A DNA stretch of 45,844 nucleotides from CAYLMG01 sp964493425 (GCA_964493425.1 CAZBMW010000019.1:1-45844); one strand, 5' to 3'. Positions 8,501-16,998 are shown, numbered from the stretch's first letter. Numbers and translations: made by a program. Notes: generated by a model not told the origin, from the letters alone.

Positions 8501-8731
8501 CTAAATAACTGCGCAGAGAAATATTAGCAAAGCAAAGATGCAAGCAGCGCTTAAGGTTATTCTTGACCATTTTAGGTACTTTGCATAACCGGGATGCTGG
8601 TACTCGAATTCGAAGTAATATTCATCGAGTTCAGCATCGATATTTTTTCGCCACCTCAACTCAACATATATATGTGCTGCAATGGAGGCCAGAAATAAAG
8701 GTCCCGCTATTATGTAAATAATGATTTTCAT
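8501..8731 (-). CDS. Small two-helix membrane protein, function unknown
   Basis: Not recognised. An ORF of 76 aa from ATG 8731, or 80 aa from TTG 8743. It has two hydrophobic segments: one near the N-terminus (KIIIYIIAGPLFLASIAAHIY) and one at the extreme C-terminus (ITLSAACIFALLIFLCAVI). An acidic/aromatic loop between them (ELDEYYFEFEYQHPGY) is followed by AKYLKW. This hairpin topology suggests an inner-membrane protein. A weak GAG precedes the ATG, and TATTAT lies upstream near 8747-8752 as a possible -10. It is the only ORF in the stretch and its composition looks like real protein, but no family or function can be given. Confidence 0.55.
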   Translation of the reverse strand: MKIIIYIIAGPLFLASIAAHIYVELRWRKNIDAELDEYYFEFEYQHPGYAKYLKWSRITLSAACIFALLIFLCAVI

Positions 8732-8866
8732 AAGCTCTTTCAATTCTTATAATACCATAGGCTGATTACGATAGAAAATGAAAATTTACTAAGCTTTTTT
8801 TGGGCTTATTTATTTTGACAAGTGACTGTATTTGTTTATATTTAGCTGGTTTTTTTCATAAATTGA

Positions 8867-9367
8867 ATGGGTAAAAGTATGGAATCGAAATATAGTGCTT
8901 CTGAAGTCTTGGAGATAGCGGAAAAGATTGAACGTAATGGAGCTGCATTTTACCGCAAAGCTGCTGATTTGTTCCAGGATGAGCAGATCCAGCAGGTTTT
9001 TCTCAATCTTTCTGAATGGGAAATTAGACATGAGAAAATATTCTCCGATATGCGCAGGCAGGTTCATAGAAGTTTCAGTGAGGCTGCGAATTTTGACCCT
9101 GAAACCTATATGTCGTCAGATGCCAAGCTTATGGCAAGTCTTGCTGTGTTTGCTATCGGGCCGGACCCTGGTAAGATTCTTGTAGGCCTGGAAGACAAGG
9201 AGGAGATTTTTAAGAGGGCGTTAAAGTTGGAAGAGGATACTATTGTTTTTTATCGCGGCCTGAAGAGTTTTGCCGAAGATGCCGCTACGATAGAACAGAT
9301 AGATAAAATTATCGAGGAGGAGCAGCGACATATCAGGATTTTAAATCAATCGATGGAACAGCTTTAA
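8867..9367 (+). CDS. Ferritin-like diiron (rubrerythrin-type) domain protein
   Basis: 166 aa predicted four-helix bundle with two half-sites for a diiron centre. E22 (IERNG) with E52xxH55 (EIRH) makes the first half; E122/E123 (KLEED) with E152xxH155 (EQRH) makes the second. This is the rubrerythrin/ferritin-like pattern. The C-terminal rubredoxin [Fe(SCys)4] domain of classical rubrerythrin is absent. Such proteins usually handle peroxide or iron in anaerobes. A start at ATG 8879 (MESKYSAS) is also possible. It sits alone between a small leftward gene and a phosphoesterase 61 bp downstream, which may be co-transcribed. The physiological substrate is unknown. Confidence 0.85.
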   Translation: MGKSMESKYSASEVLEIAEKIERNGAAFYRKAADLFQDEQIQQVFLNLSEWEIRHEKIFSDMRRQVHRSFSEAANFDPETYMSSDAKLMASLAVFAIGPDPGKILVGLEDKEEIFKRALKLEEDTIVFYRGLKSFAEDAATIEQIDKIIEEEQRHIRILNQSMEQL

Positions 9368-9428
9368 TTATTATTTGCTTGCGAATAAAAATCATTTTTG
9401 CATTGAGGCCTGGTTTTTTTGAATAGAG

Positions 9429-9923
9429 ATGAAGATAGGAATTATAAGTGATACTCACGACCATCATCAAAATGTGCTTAAGGCAATAGAGATTTTTAAT
9501 GTCTCGGCTGTCCAGTACATACTTCACGCCGGTGATATGGTTTCACCGTTTACCGCAAGGGCTTTTAGCAAAGTCAAAGGCGCGAAGCTAATAAATGTTT
9601 TCGGCAACTGTGACGGCGAAAAGCAATATCTGAAAACCACAATCGAAGAAATCAGCGGTGAAAATTATGGGCAGATTTACAAAGGGCAGATTGCAGGCAA
9701 GAAAATTTTTATGACACATAAACCCGACGATATTGATAGTGCAATAGGCAGCGGTGAGTATGATTTGGTCATTTACGGCCATACCCACAAACAGGATATT
9801 CGCAAGGTCGGACAAACCCTTGTTATAAATCCGGGAGAGGCCACAGACTGGATTACAGGCGAGTCCTTTGCTGTTGTGCTGGACCTTGAAAATATGACTT
9901 ACGAGTCAATTCGGCTGAATTAG
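9429..9923 (+). CDS. YfcE/MJ0936-type metallophosphoesterase
   Basis: 164 aa calcineurin-like phosphoesterase of the YfcE/MJ0936 group, which act on phosphodiesters in vitro with two bound metals. Metal-ligand motifs are all present in order: ISDTHDHH (7-14), HAGDMV (~34-39), VFGNCDGE (~56-63), the MTHKPDD His, and IYGHTHKQD (GHTH). No signal peptide, so it is cytoplasmic. The physiological substrate is not known for this family and cannot be deduced from the neighbours. Confidence 0.88.
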   Translation: MKIGIISDTHDHHQNVLKAIEIFNVSAVQYILHAGDMVSPFTARAFSKVKGAKLINVFGNCDGEKQYLKTTIEEISGENYGQIYKGQIAGKKIFMTHKPDDIDSAIGSGEYDLVIYGHTHKQDIRKVGQTLVINPGEATDWITGESFAVVLDLENMTYESIRLN

Positions 9924-10079
9924 CTTTGTAATACAACAAAATATAAAACTTAAGCGGCCAATTCTTTACCTGATTTTGGTAATAGCTCGGCCATCAAGCA
10001 CGGGCTTTTATCAGCCTTGACAAATCAGGCAAATCCTCAATAATTGCTCAAAAAGCCAAGATGCTTTCGGAGCAGAAAA

Positions 10080-11468
10080 ATGACAAAAAAAAGCAAAAGC
10101 TGGGAAAAGCGATTGGGCGGTGAGCCGGATGAGCTGGCAGTAGGTTTTGTCGAATCAATCTCTTATGACAGGCGTTTATACAAGTATGATATAGCCGGCT
10201 CGATTGCCCACGCGAAGATGCTCTCGGAGCAGAAGTTAATCAGTAAAGCCGAGTGTAAGCGAATTGTGGAAGGCCTGCTGGCAATCGAGCGGGAAATAAC
10301 GAATGGCAGTTTCAAGTTTGATAAAGTTCAGGAAGACATTCATATGGCCATCGAGTCGGCTTTGATAAAGAAAATCGGCCAGGCCGGTGAAAAGCTGCAT
10401 ACAGGCCGCAGCCGAAACGACCAGGTTGCAACCGATATGCGTTTGTGGATGCGGGATGAGATTGAAATTCTGCAGGCGAAAATTGCACAGTTGCAAAAGG
10501 CTTTTGTGGAAACGGCTGATAAATATACCCAAGATGTGATGCCGTCTTACACGCATCTGCAGCGTGCTCAGCCGATAGTGATTGCGGCATATTTATTGAG
10601 TTTTGTTGAGAAGCTTGAGCGTGACTTTGTGCGTTTGAGTAACTGTAGTGAATTATTAAACTTCTCTGTTTTGGGAAGCGGGGCTATAGCAGGCTCTACA
10701 TTGCCCATTGACCGAAAGAGCACTGCCGAACAGTTGGGATTTACAGATATCAGCCGAAATAGTATTGATGCCGTATCAGACAGGGATTTCTGCGCAGAGT
10801 TTATCTTTGATTGTGCCCTGGTAGCGACTCATTTATCAAATTTAGCTGAAGACTGGATAATCTTTTCGGGCAGTGAATTTGACTTTATCCGTATAAAGGA
10901 TAGCTTCTGCACCTCTTCAAGTATGATGCCGCAGAAGCGAAATCCTGATATGCTGGAGCTGATTCGCAGTAAGGCCGGCGGCGTTTATGGTTCGCTCATA
11001 GCCCTGTTGACGTTACTTAAGGCTCTGCCTACGGGATACAACCGCGACCTGCAGGAAGATAAGATTCATGTATTCGGTGCCGCTGATACTGTAAAGCAAT
11101 CGCTTGATATGGCCTGTGCGGTTGTCTCAAACACTAAATTCAATGTTGATAAAATTAAGGCTGGTCTGGATGAAGGTTTTCTGGATGCTACTGCATTGGC
11201 GGAATATCTTGTCGGCAAAGGCATTGCATTTCGCCAGGCCCACGGCATAGTAGGCAAGCTGGTAGCAGATTGCGAAAAGAATAATAAAACTTTAACACAA
11301 CTGAGTATAAAGCAGTTCAAGAAATACTGTCCGGCTGTTGAAAAGGATGTGTATGAACATCTCGGTGCATCAAATGTTGTGAAAAGATATGTGACAATCG
11401 GCTCAGCCGGTTCCAAACAGGCAAAAATTCAAATAAATTACTGGTGGAAGCTGTTAGCGAAGCGATGA
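10080..11468 (+). CDS. argH: Argininosuccinate lyase
   Basis: Cleaves argininosuccinate to arginine and fumarate, the last step of arginine synthesis; cytoplasmic homotetramer of the fumarase/aspartase superfamily. 462 aa, as expected for ArgH. N-terminal YDIAGSIAHAKML, THLQRAQPI, SRNSIDAVSDRDF and the superfamily signature SSSMMPQKRNPD are seen. The start is ATG 10080 because GGAG (10069-10072) lies 7 nt upstream. An in-frame TTG at 10044 would add 12 residues with no support. argG is not in the window. The stop overlaps the thiL ATG (ATGA, 11465-11468). Confidence 0.97.
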   Translation: MTKKSKSWEKRLGGEPDELAVGFVESISYDRRLYKYDIAGSIAHAKMLSEQKLISKAECKRIVEGLLAIEREITNGSFKFDKVQEDIHMAIESALIKKIGQAGEKLHTGRSRNDQVATDMRLWMRDEIEILQAKIAQLQKAFVETADKYTQDVMPSYTHLQRAQPIVIAAYLLSFVEKLERDFVRLSNCSELLNFSVLGSGAIAGSTLPIDRKSTAEQLGFTDISRNSIDAVSDRDFCAEFIFDCALVATHLSNLAEDWIIFSGSEFDFIRIKDSFCTSSSMMPQKRNPDMLELIRSKAGGVYGSLIALLTLLKALPTGYNRDLQEDKIHVFGAADTVKQSLDMACAVVSNTKFNVDKIKAGLDEGFLDATALAEYLVGKGIAFRQAHGIVGKLVADCEKNNKTLTQLSIKQFKKYCPAVEKDVYEHLGASNVVKRYVTIGSAGSKQAKIQINYWWKLLAKR

Positions 11469-12385
11469 GCTGGACAGAAGACCAAATAACGGACTGGTTT
11501 GCAGCCCAAAGGAAGCTATCCTCCAAAGATTTTCCCATCGGTATAGGTGACGATATGGCGCAGGTACAAGTGGGCAAGGGCACATCGGTTTTTATCACTA
11601 TAGATATGCTCCTTGACGGTGTACACTTTGACCTGCGCAAAGCTACGTTACAGCAGGTCGGCTATAAGGCTATTGCAGTGAGCCTCAGCGATTGTGCGGC
11701 TATGGCAGTATTACCTGTGGCTGCGGTTGTAAGTGTTGCTTTGCCAAAAGGATTTACAGAAAAGGAATTAAAGCAGTTTCATGAAGGAATTATAAAGGCG
11801 GCTGACAAATACAACTGCGCCCTCGTAGGTGGTGACATTACAAGCTGGAGGAGCGAAGAGCCTTTTGCAATCACTGTAGCGATGCTCGGCAAAGCCGCAG
11901 CCAATAAACCGCTAAAGCGCAGCGGCGCAAAGCCGGGTGATATAATTTGCGTAACCGGCTCGCTGGGGGGCTCCAGCCAGGGTAAACATTTGTGCTTTGA
12001 GCCGAGGGTAAATGAAGCAATAGAAATAGCGTCCATAGCAGAAATAAATGCTATGATTGATATAAGCGACGGCTTGAGCAGTGACCTGAATCGTATATGC
12101 AGGCAAAGTAGAGTTGGTGCTCTAATAAACGCAGGGCAGATTCCGGTATCAACGGAGGCGAGAAAAACCAAAGAACCGTTAGAATCAGCTTTGAATGAGG
12201 GCGAAGATTTTGAACTGCTCTTTACACTTGCTGAGAAGGAATTTAATAAGTTGATAAAGCGTTGGGACAGGTCTTTGCCAATTACGAAGATTGGTACGGT
12301 TACAAATACAGGAAAAATGCAGATTCAAACCGCTGGTGGAAAGCTGCAGGATTTGCAGCCGGCCGGCTACGAGCATCTTGGTTAA
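11465..12385 (+). CDS. thiL: Thiamine-monophosphate kinase
   Basis: Phosphorylates thiamine monophosphate to the active cofactor thiamine diphosphate; AIRS/PurM-like fold. IGIGDDMAQV carries the metal-binding DD near residue 35. ITIDMLLDGVHFD, SLSDCAAMAVLP (the usual NLSDLAAMGA box with small changes), LVGGDIT, GSLGGSSQGK, MIDISDGLSSDL and NEGEDFELLF follow in the usual order. I chose ATG 11465 because it overlaps the argH stop as ATGA; an upstream in-frame start at 11444 would lie inside argH. About 306 aa, normal size. It is likely in one transcript with argH and tsaE, a pairing that looks positional rather than functional. Confidence 0.94.
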   Translation: MSWTEDQITDWFAAQRKLSSKDFPIGIGDDMAQVQVGKGTSVFITIDMLLDGVHFDLRKATLQQVGYKAIAVSLSDCAAMAVLPVAAVVSVALPKGFTEKELKQFHEGIIKAADKYNCALVGGDITSWRSEEPFAITVAMLGKAAANKPLKRSGAKPGDIICVTGSLGGSSQGKHLCFEPRVNEAIEIASIAEINAMIDISDGLSSDLNRICRQSRVGALINAGQIPVSTEARKTKEPLESALNEGEDFELLFTLAEKEFNKLIKRWDRSLPITKIGTVTNTGKMQIQTAGGKLQDLQPAGYEHLG

Positions 12386-12397
12386 TTAAAGTGTGAA

Positions 12398-12853
12398 ATG
12401 GATTATGATTTTATTTCAAATTCGGTTGAGGAAACTGTTGAATTCGGCTGTAAGATCGGCAGCCGGCTGAAAGGTGGGGAAGTTATAGGCCTTACCGGAC
12501 CTCTGGGAAGTGGCAAGACTTATTTAATTAAGGGCATAGCAAAAGGAGCGGGGGCTCAGGATAAAAATATTCCCGTTAATAGTCCCACTTTTGTAATTGT
12601 TAATGAATATGTCGGCAGGCTGGACATTTACCATATCGACGCGTACCGTCTTAACTCGCCCGGGGAATTCGAGATGATAGGTTTTGATGAATTTTGTTAT
12701 CCGGACTCGGTGGTTCTAATTGAGTGGGCTGATAAATTAAAACAGAGCCTGCAGGGCGTTGATTACGTCCGAATAGAACTTTGTTATCAGTCTCAAAACC
12801 AGCGACGAATCCATATCGAGAATATGCCGGAGTATATTTTGCCTTCTCAGTGA
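12398..12853 (+). CDS. tsaE: tRNA threonylcarbamoyladenosine biosynthesis ATPase TsaE
   Basis: P-loop ATPase that works with TsaB and TsaD to transfer the threonylcarbamoyl group to A37 of ANN-decoding tRNAs. 151 aa, typical size. Walker A is GPLGSGKT (about 34-41). The family-specific NSPTFVIVNEY, DIYHIDAYRL and VLIEWADKL segments all follow. It lies 12 bp after thiL on the same strand. The partner TsaC/Sua5 activity is in the fusion protein at 6599-7720. tsaB and tsaD are not in the window. Confidence 0.94.
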   Translation: MDYDFISNSVEETVEFGCKIGSRLKGGEVIGLTGPLGSGKTYLIKGIAKGAGAQDKNIPVNSPTFVIVNEYVGRLDIYHIDAYRLNSPGEFEMIGFDEFCYPDSVVLIEWADKLKQSLQGVDYVRIELCYQSQNQRRIHIENMPEYILPSQ

Positions 12854-13262
12854 CTTCAGGCATTGTTCAATTTATTGTTTTAATCCGCACATTTCATACA
12901 ATTGTAATTAGGATTTTTTGAATTCACACTGTTAAAAAGTCGTTAGGCATTTTCGGCCGTTCTAATTTGGCAGGAGATTAGTTGTTTTATATATTTTAGT
13001 TTGCAGGCTGAATTTTTGAATTTTGTCTGTTTCTCGGACTTAGGCCGCTTAGGTTTTTGTTCCTTAGCGTGTTTAATGGTAAATTTGCGTATTTTCAAAC
13101 AATATTAGAGGACACTTATTTATTTGGGGGGAATAAAAGTAAAAAAACAAAAGTCACCTTATGATTGAGACGATATCGATAGCTGTGAAAAATCCGAGGG
13201 GAAATAGTGGTTTGGAAGTGAGAGTAAGTTTTTTCATTATTTAATTGACGAGGGGAATAAAG
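12854..13262 (+). other. Long leader region before the major pilin gene
   Basis: 409 bp upstream of the pilin, AT-rich, without a supported gene. I looked for a sigma-54 promoter, a c-di-GMP riboswitch and hairpins and found none that hold up. A 27-codon ORF from ATG 13161 has no SD and is not called. The promoter of the highly expressed pilin is presumably within this stretch, but I cannot place it. Confidence 0.45.
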
Positions 13263-13646
13263 ATGAAAGCAAAAAGTGGTTTTACATTGGTAGAGATTCT
13301 GATTGTCGTGGTTATTCTGGGAATTCTGGCAGCTATTGTTATTCCGCAGTTCAGCAGTGCGAGCTCGGAAGCTAAGCTGGCGAGTTTGAAGAGTAATCTC
13401 CAGTTGATTCGTGCTCAGATTCAGCTCTATAAATTCAAAAATGATGATGCTTCTCCAACAGTTTCCGGTTTCACGAATCAAATGACTACAGATGCTAATA
13501 GTGGACCGTTTATACAGTCCATACCCGACAATCCCTACACAAGTACCAACACCGTGGTTGCCTGGGGTGATGGAGGAGGGGCCTGGGAGCTTGACGAAAG
13601 TGATGGTGACTTCAGGGCAGGTGATTCAGCTCACTATGGCCTATAA
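13263..13646 (+). CDS. Type IV pilin / GspG-like major pilin
   Basis: 127 aa prepilin. It starts MKAKSG and continues FTLVEILIVVVILGILAA: a class III signal peptide cut by a prepilin peptidase after Gly6, with Phe at +1, Glu at +5 and a 20-residue hydrophobic helix. The globular part is short, as in GspG/PilA-like pilins, and ends in an acidic Gly/Asp-rich tail. The start is ATG 13263, with GAGGGG upstream; an in-frame ATG at 13245 is unlikely. It has its own terminator, consistent with strong separate expression as the main fibre subunit. PilA and GspG are hard to separate; Ca-binding residues of GspG are not obvious. Confidence 0.92.
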   Translation: MKAKSGFTLVEILIVVVILGILAAIVIPQFSSASSEAKLASLKSNLQLIRAQIQLYKFKNDDASPTVSGFTNQMTTDANSGPFIQSIPDNPYTSTNTVVAWGDGGGAWELDESDGDFRAGDSAHYGL

Positions 13647-13693
13647 GAGCTGAAATAAGCAAATTTTCAGTATCTAAATAAGGATGCCCATAA

Positions 13694-13726
13694 CAGGCCG
13701 GTTTTTAACAGCCGGCCTGCTTTTTT
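13694..13726 (+). terminator. Rho-independent terminator after the pilin gene
   Basis: Perfect 8 bp GC-rich stem CAGGCCGG (13694-13701) / CCGGCCTG (13712-13719) with a 10-nt loop, then C and six T (13721-13726). It would let the pilin be transcribed separately from the minor pilin genes downstream. Confidence 0.93.
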
Positions 13727-13804
13727 ATATAAACTCGACAGGATAAGTGCCCGATAAATCAGAAGCGGATACCGATTATTCTTATTTTTTATTTTTCTAA
13801 ACGG

Positions 13805-14239
13805 ATGAAAAAAAAGTTAAATACAACAAAGGCTTTTACACTTACTGAAGCAATCATGGCTATCGCGATTTTGGCCATGGCTGCGGCAGGATTGCTTTTG
13901 CCGTTTGCCGGGGGTGCTGCCTTACAGGCTGAGGGTGCGAGATTGACTCTGGCAGCAAAACTGGCATCGGATTTGATGGAACAGATTATAAATACACCTT
14001 TCGATGAGGTTGTGAGCAGCTTTAATGGTTACAGCGAGTCTCAGGGCCAGGTAAAAGATTCCGGCGGCTCGGTATTTACCGGCTCACTTTATTCAAAGTT
14101 CAGCAGGGATTCGAGTTGTTCCTACGTTTATTTCCCAAATGAGGATACACGTGTATCCTCAAAATTTATTCTTGCGACAGTTAGTGTGTATTACGAATCA
14201 GACGAGATTGTGAAAATAAACCGACTTATTACAAGGTAG
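13805..14239 (+). CDS. Minor pseudopilin (PilV/GspI-like)
   Basis: 144 aa prepilin-like protein. Residues KAFTLTEAIMAIAILAMAAAG show a class III signal with Ala in place of Gly at the cleavage site (-1) and Glu at +5. This position usually needs Gly, though Ala is tolerated in some pseudopilins. The mature domain contains LASDLMEQIINTPFDEV, typical of PilV/GspI-type minor pilins. These subunits help initiate the fibre. It is the first gene of a run of four pilin-like genes with short gaps, so likely co-transcribed. Confidence 0.82.
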   Translation: MKKKLNTTKAFTLTEAIMAIAILAMAAAGLLLPFAGGAALQAEGARLTLAAKLASDLMEQIINTPFDEVVSSFNGYSESQGQVKDSGGSVFTGSLYSKFSRDSSCSYVYFPNEDTRVSSKFILATVSVYYESDEIVKINRLITR

Positions 14240-14278
14240 TATTATAGGGTTTGATAGCTGTGCTCTGCGAGATATGCG

Positions 14279-14908
14279 ATGAGGAAAACAGGATATAATA
14301 ACGGCTTTACACTGGCTGAACTGCTGATTGCTTTGGTTGTGACTTCCATTGTGCTTGCTGCAGCTGCTGCCCTTGCTTCTGCTTTGGGTTCGGCAAATGA
14401 TAGTACGGGTGATATAGCCGTTAAACAGGCCCAAATTCGCTTTGCTACAGTTAAAATCAGAGAACTTATAGGCAACTGCAGAATGATATGTCATCTCGAG
14501 GAGAATAATTTTGCCATTTGGAGAGCCGATGATAACGACGACAGCTGTATCAATCTTGACGAGGTGACGTACCTTGGCAGTTATTACGATAAGAGTTATG
14601 TTCGAATTTTTGAGTTTTATGACGACAGCCGCGTGCTGGATATTGATGATATCGAGCCGCTTCCGTCCGGGTGGAGCAACTATGGGTGCTATACATATCG
14701 TTATAGTAAACTTATACCGGAGTGCGAAAATGTCACCCTTGCCGTCGATACCACGCCGCCTTGGTCTAAGTTTGCGAGCATCAGCTTTGATATTGAAGAA
14801 AATGGTGTTATGCACCACTACGAGATAACAGCGGCGCTTCGAGGCTGGGCGGGTCATTTAATTGATGATAGCGGGGGTTTTGATTTTTATGATGATGATG
14901 ATGAATAA
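14279..14908 (+). CDS. Minor pseudopilin (PilW/GspJ-like)
   Basis: 209 aa prepilin-like protein. The class III signal is NNG followed by FTLAELLIALVVTSIVLAAA, with Glu at +5. The C-terminal domain of about 170 aa is acidic and Tyr/Asp-rich, the size expected of a GspJ/PilW tip subunit. The last residues are a run of Asp (FYDDDDE) encoded by a GATGAT repeat that also holds the overlapping start codons of the next gene. The order PilV-, PilW-, PilX-like matches known minor-pilin operons. Confidence 0.82.
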   Translation: MRKTGYNNGFTLAELLIALVVTSIVLAAAAALASALGSANDSTGDIAVKQAQIRFATVKIRELIGNCRMICHLEENNFAIWRADDNDDSCINLDEVTYLGSYYDKSYVRIFEFYDDSRVLDIDDIEPLPSGWSNYGCYTYRYSKLIPECENVTLAVDTTPPWSKFASISFDIEENGVMHHYEITAALRGWAGHLIDDSGGFDFYDDDDE

Positions 14909-16049
14909 AAGGGAAAATAACAGAAAGGCTGTGGCGTTGCTTGTGGTCCTGTTTATAGTTATGGCGATAACATTATTGTCGCTGGGCTTCCTTTCTAAAA
15001 ACGACGTAGAGCTGGCTTGTGGCGAGAATATGATAATCCGCACAGAAATGGACTATCTGGCCGAGTCGGGCCTGCAGCAGGCAAAAGGATTTATACTGAA
15101 TCCTCAGGATACCTCCGGCGACTACTGGGCAGGTGCGAGTGCTCAGCAGCTTGTTACAGGAAGTGACGACTATTACGATGTCTCTGTGCAGCAGCTTGGC
15201 TCTTACAATTACAAAATATGGTCCACAGCTTATAAAGAAAAGGAAGGTGAGCAAATCGCTCGAGGCAGATTATCCGCTGAGTTACGGCTGGACCCCTGCT
15301 TTGCATACTACCAGGAAGATCAAAGGAATTTGCCGAGTGAGGTTACAATCTATGGAGAGGCTTATTTCTGTAATGATGTATCAATCTACGGGAAGGTCGG
15401 AGGAGACGTTTACTCAAAAGGCACGATATATGAATATGGTACCATTCAGGGCCGGCAATATGAGAGTAACACCGTTTATGAAACATATATACCAGGAATA
15501 TACTCTTGGCTGTTTAGTATGTATTATTACATTGACTCGACATTATATTCTGTGGGACAAATTTCTTCCGGTTTACATGAAGACCTGCAGCGCAGTCCCA
15601 GCGCATCCAATCCTGCAGGTATTTTCTATTGTAATGGTGACCTCTCTTTAAGAGGCGATTGCAGTATAAATGGAATGCTTGTAGTATATGGTGATTTGAG
15701 ATTGTACAACGGCTGCAATCTTACAATCACAGCAGTTAAGAATTTTCCCGCACTTTTAGTTGTTGATGATTTGACTTTTGAAAGTGCCTATTGTCACTTG
15801 GAGATAACGGGTCTGGCGAAGGTAGTTGATCAAATTGATTTAAAGAATATGTATAATGGTGTTTTAAACGTCACTGGGGCGTTGTATGTTTTTGGGGCCG
15901 GCATAAGAAATACTTACAACTGTTCCGTAACTATAACTGCCTCTCAGGAGAAAGGCTCCATCCAGACCTGGCCCACCTTCGGCACGCCAAATAGATACAG
16001 CCCGGCAGCAGGTGCTTTTTTCAAAAGGATAGAGAGAGAAGAGCTTTAA
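14901..16049 (+). CDS. PilX/GspK-like pilus assembly protein with repetitive C-terminal domain
   Basis: About 382 aa from ATG 14901; four further in-frame ATGs lie directly upstream (14889, 14892, 14895, 14898), so the exact start is uncertain. The N-terminus is NNRKAVALLVVLFIVMAITLLSLGFLS, as in PilX/GspK proteins, which often lack the strict Gly-Phe-Thr signal. Residue Glu in YLAESGLQQAK is typical of the PilX N-terminal helix. The second half contains recurring short beta-strand-like units (GDLSLRGDCSINGMLVVYGD, DLRLYNGCNLTITA, GVLNVTGALYVFG), suggesting a beta-solenoid. The start overlaps the stop of the preceding gene by 8 bp from 14901, up to 20 bp from 14889. A tip adaptor role is inferred. 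Confidence 0.75.
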   Translation: MNKRENNRKAVALLVVLFIVMAITLLSLGFLSKNDVELACGENMIIRTEMDYLAESGLQQAKGFILNPQDTSGDYWAGASAQQLVTGSDDYYDVSVQQLGSYNYKIWSTAYKEKEGEQIARGRLSAELRLDPCFAYYQEDQRNLPSEVTIYGEAYFCNDVSIYGKVGGDVYSKGTIYEYGTIQGRQYESNTVYETYIPGIYSWLFSMYYYIDSTLYSVGQISSGLHEDLQRSPSASNPAGIFYCNGDLSLRGDCSINGMLVVYGDLRLYNGCNLTITAVKNFPALLVVDDLTFESAYCHLEITGLAKVVDQIDLKNMYNGVLNVTGALYVFGAGIRNTYNCSVTITASQEKGSIQTWPTFGTPNRYSPAAGAFFKRIEREEL

Positions 16050-16506
16050 AAAATCCTTTATTTCAGGTTAGAAAATAGATTTTAATTTATTGGACGAGAA
16101 AAGGTTTTGGGCTGTATCAAGCTTATCGGCCTCAAAAAATAAACTAAAAGAAAAATTCAAATCATTTTCATTCCTCCTATTTATTTTATAAAATATAATT
16201 AACAAAAGAGTGCCATTATTTTTGCGCGATATCGATGTAACGGTTGTATGTGTTTTGCTGATGATGAGTTTGGAAGGTATCGGATTTGACAATTATACAA
16301 GCTTGTAAGAGCTTTTAATTCATAGGACTTACGATAAAAACGGACGCTAATTTAGTCCCTGCCGAATCGATAATGACAAAGAAGACATTCGGAACGATGC
16401 CCTGAGCAAAGGACTGTTCAAGGCACCCCTCAAAGAAGACGAAAAATAGTAAAGAGATACGCAAAATACGCGCAAGTCCCCTCTGTTTGTTGAGGATTAA
16501 AGGGCG
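16050..16506 (+). other. Intergenic region with possible structured leader RNA
   Basis: 457 bp gap inside the pilin cluster with no supported gene. Its second half can fold. GGACTTACG (16325-16333) pairs with CGCAAGTCC (16471-16479) over 8 of 9 positions. It encloses CCGAAT (16362-16367) / ATTCGG (16387-16392). CCTC (16480-16483) / GAGG (16492-16495) follows just before the AAAGGG SD (16499-16504). GCCCT (16399-16403) is complementary to AGGGC over the SD. It may be an RNA regulatory leader; no known riboswitch class is recognisable. The first half holds only AT-rich sequence. Confidence 0.4.
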
Positions 16507-16998
16507 ATGGAAAATCAAAATTTAAGTTTTGAGAATCGCGGTTTCACATTAATTGAGCTTATAGCTGTAGTTGTAATAATTGCCATAGCGGCAATGCTTG
16601 CAATACCGATGTTCAGTTCGGCTGCAAGTACACAAGTTCGCGTAGCGGCAGATATGATAGCAGCAGACATCGAATATGCTAAAAGTATGGCAATCAGCAG
16701 GCAGGAAACATATAAGGTGATTTTTGACGAATCCGCTGAAAGCTACAGTATCGAAGATGAGGACGGAGTTATATCTCACCCTGTTACGCACGGTGATTAT
16801 GTAGTTAACTTCAAAGCAGACAGCAGGGTCGACAAGGTAAATATTGTCGACGCCGATTTTGGCTCATCTGGTGAGCGGGTATCCTTCACTTATCTTGGAA
16901 GTCCTGATAATGGTGGAAGTATAACTCTCTCTGTGGGCACCAGAACTGTAACGATTACAGTTGAGACGATGACGGGTTATGTGTCAATTTCACAGTGA
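16507..16998 (+). CDS. Minor pseudopilin (FimT/GspH-like)
   Basis: 163 aa prepilin-like protein. The class III signal is ENRG followed by FTLIELIAVVVIIAIAAMLA, Glu at +5. The mature part begins with a typical GspH/FimT helix (ADMIAADIEYAKSMAISRQETYKVIFD) and continues into a beta-rich domain (DFGSSGERVSFTYLGSPDNG, TRTVTITVETMTGYVSI), the GspH fold. AAAGGG precedes the ATG. It is separated from the other minor pilins by a 457 bp gap, so it may be expressed separately, or with pilM 70 bp downstream. Confidence 0.88.
   Translation: MENQNLSFENRGFTLIELIAVVVIIAIAAMLAIPMFSSAASTQVRVAADMIAADIEYAKSMAISRQETYKVIFDESAESYSIEDEDGVISHPVTHGDYVVNFKADSRVDKVNIVDADFGSSGERVSFTYLGSPDNGGSITLSVGTRTVTITVETMTGYVSISQ

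Noticed and set aside
12967..12984. Possible sigma-54 promoter (TTGGCAGGAGATTAGT) before the pilin
   Set aside because: The -24 element is plausible but the -12 element TTGC is missing at the required spacing.
13161..13244. 27-codon ORF upstream of the pilin
   Set aside because: No SD and no similarity that I can see; too short to call.
12854..13262. c-di-GMP riboswitch before the pilin
   Set aside because: The conserved CACGCACAGGGCAAACC-type and GGGACGCAAAGCC segments are absent.
16315..16518. 67-codon minus-strand ORF with a signal-peptide-like start upstream of the GspH-like gene
   Set aside because: It covers the pilin gene SD and the paired segments, has no SD of its own, and no recognisable family. 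RNA structure explains the region better.
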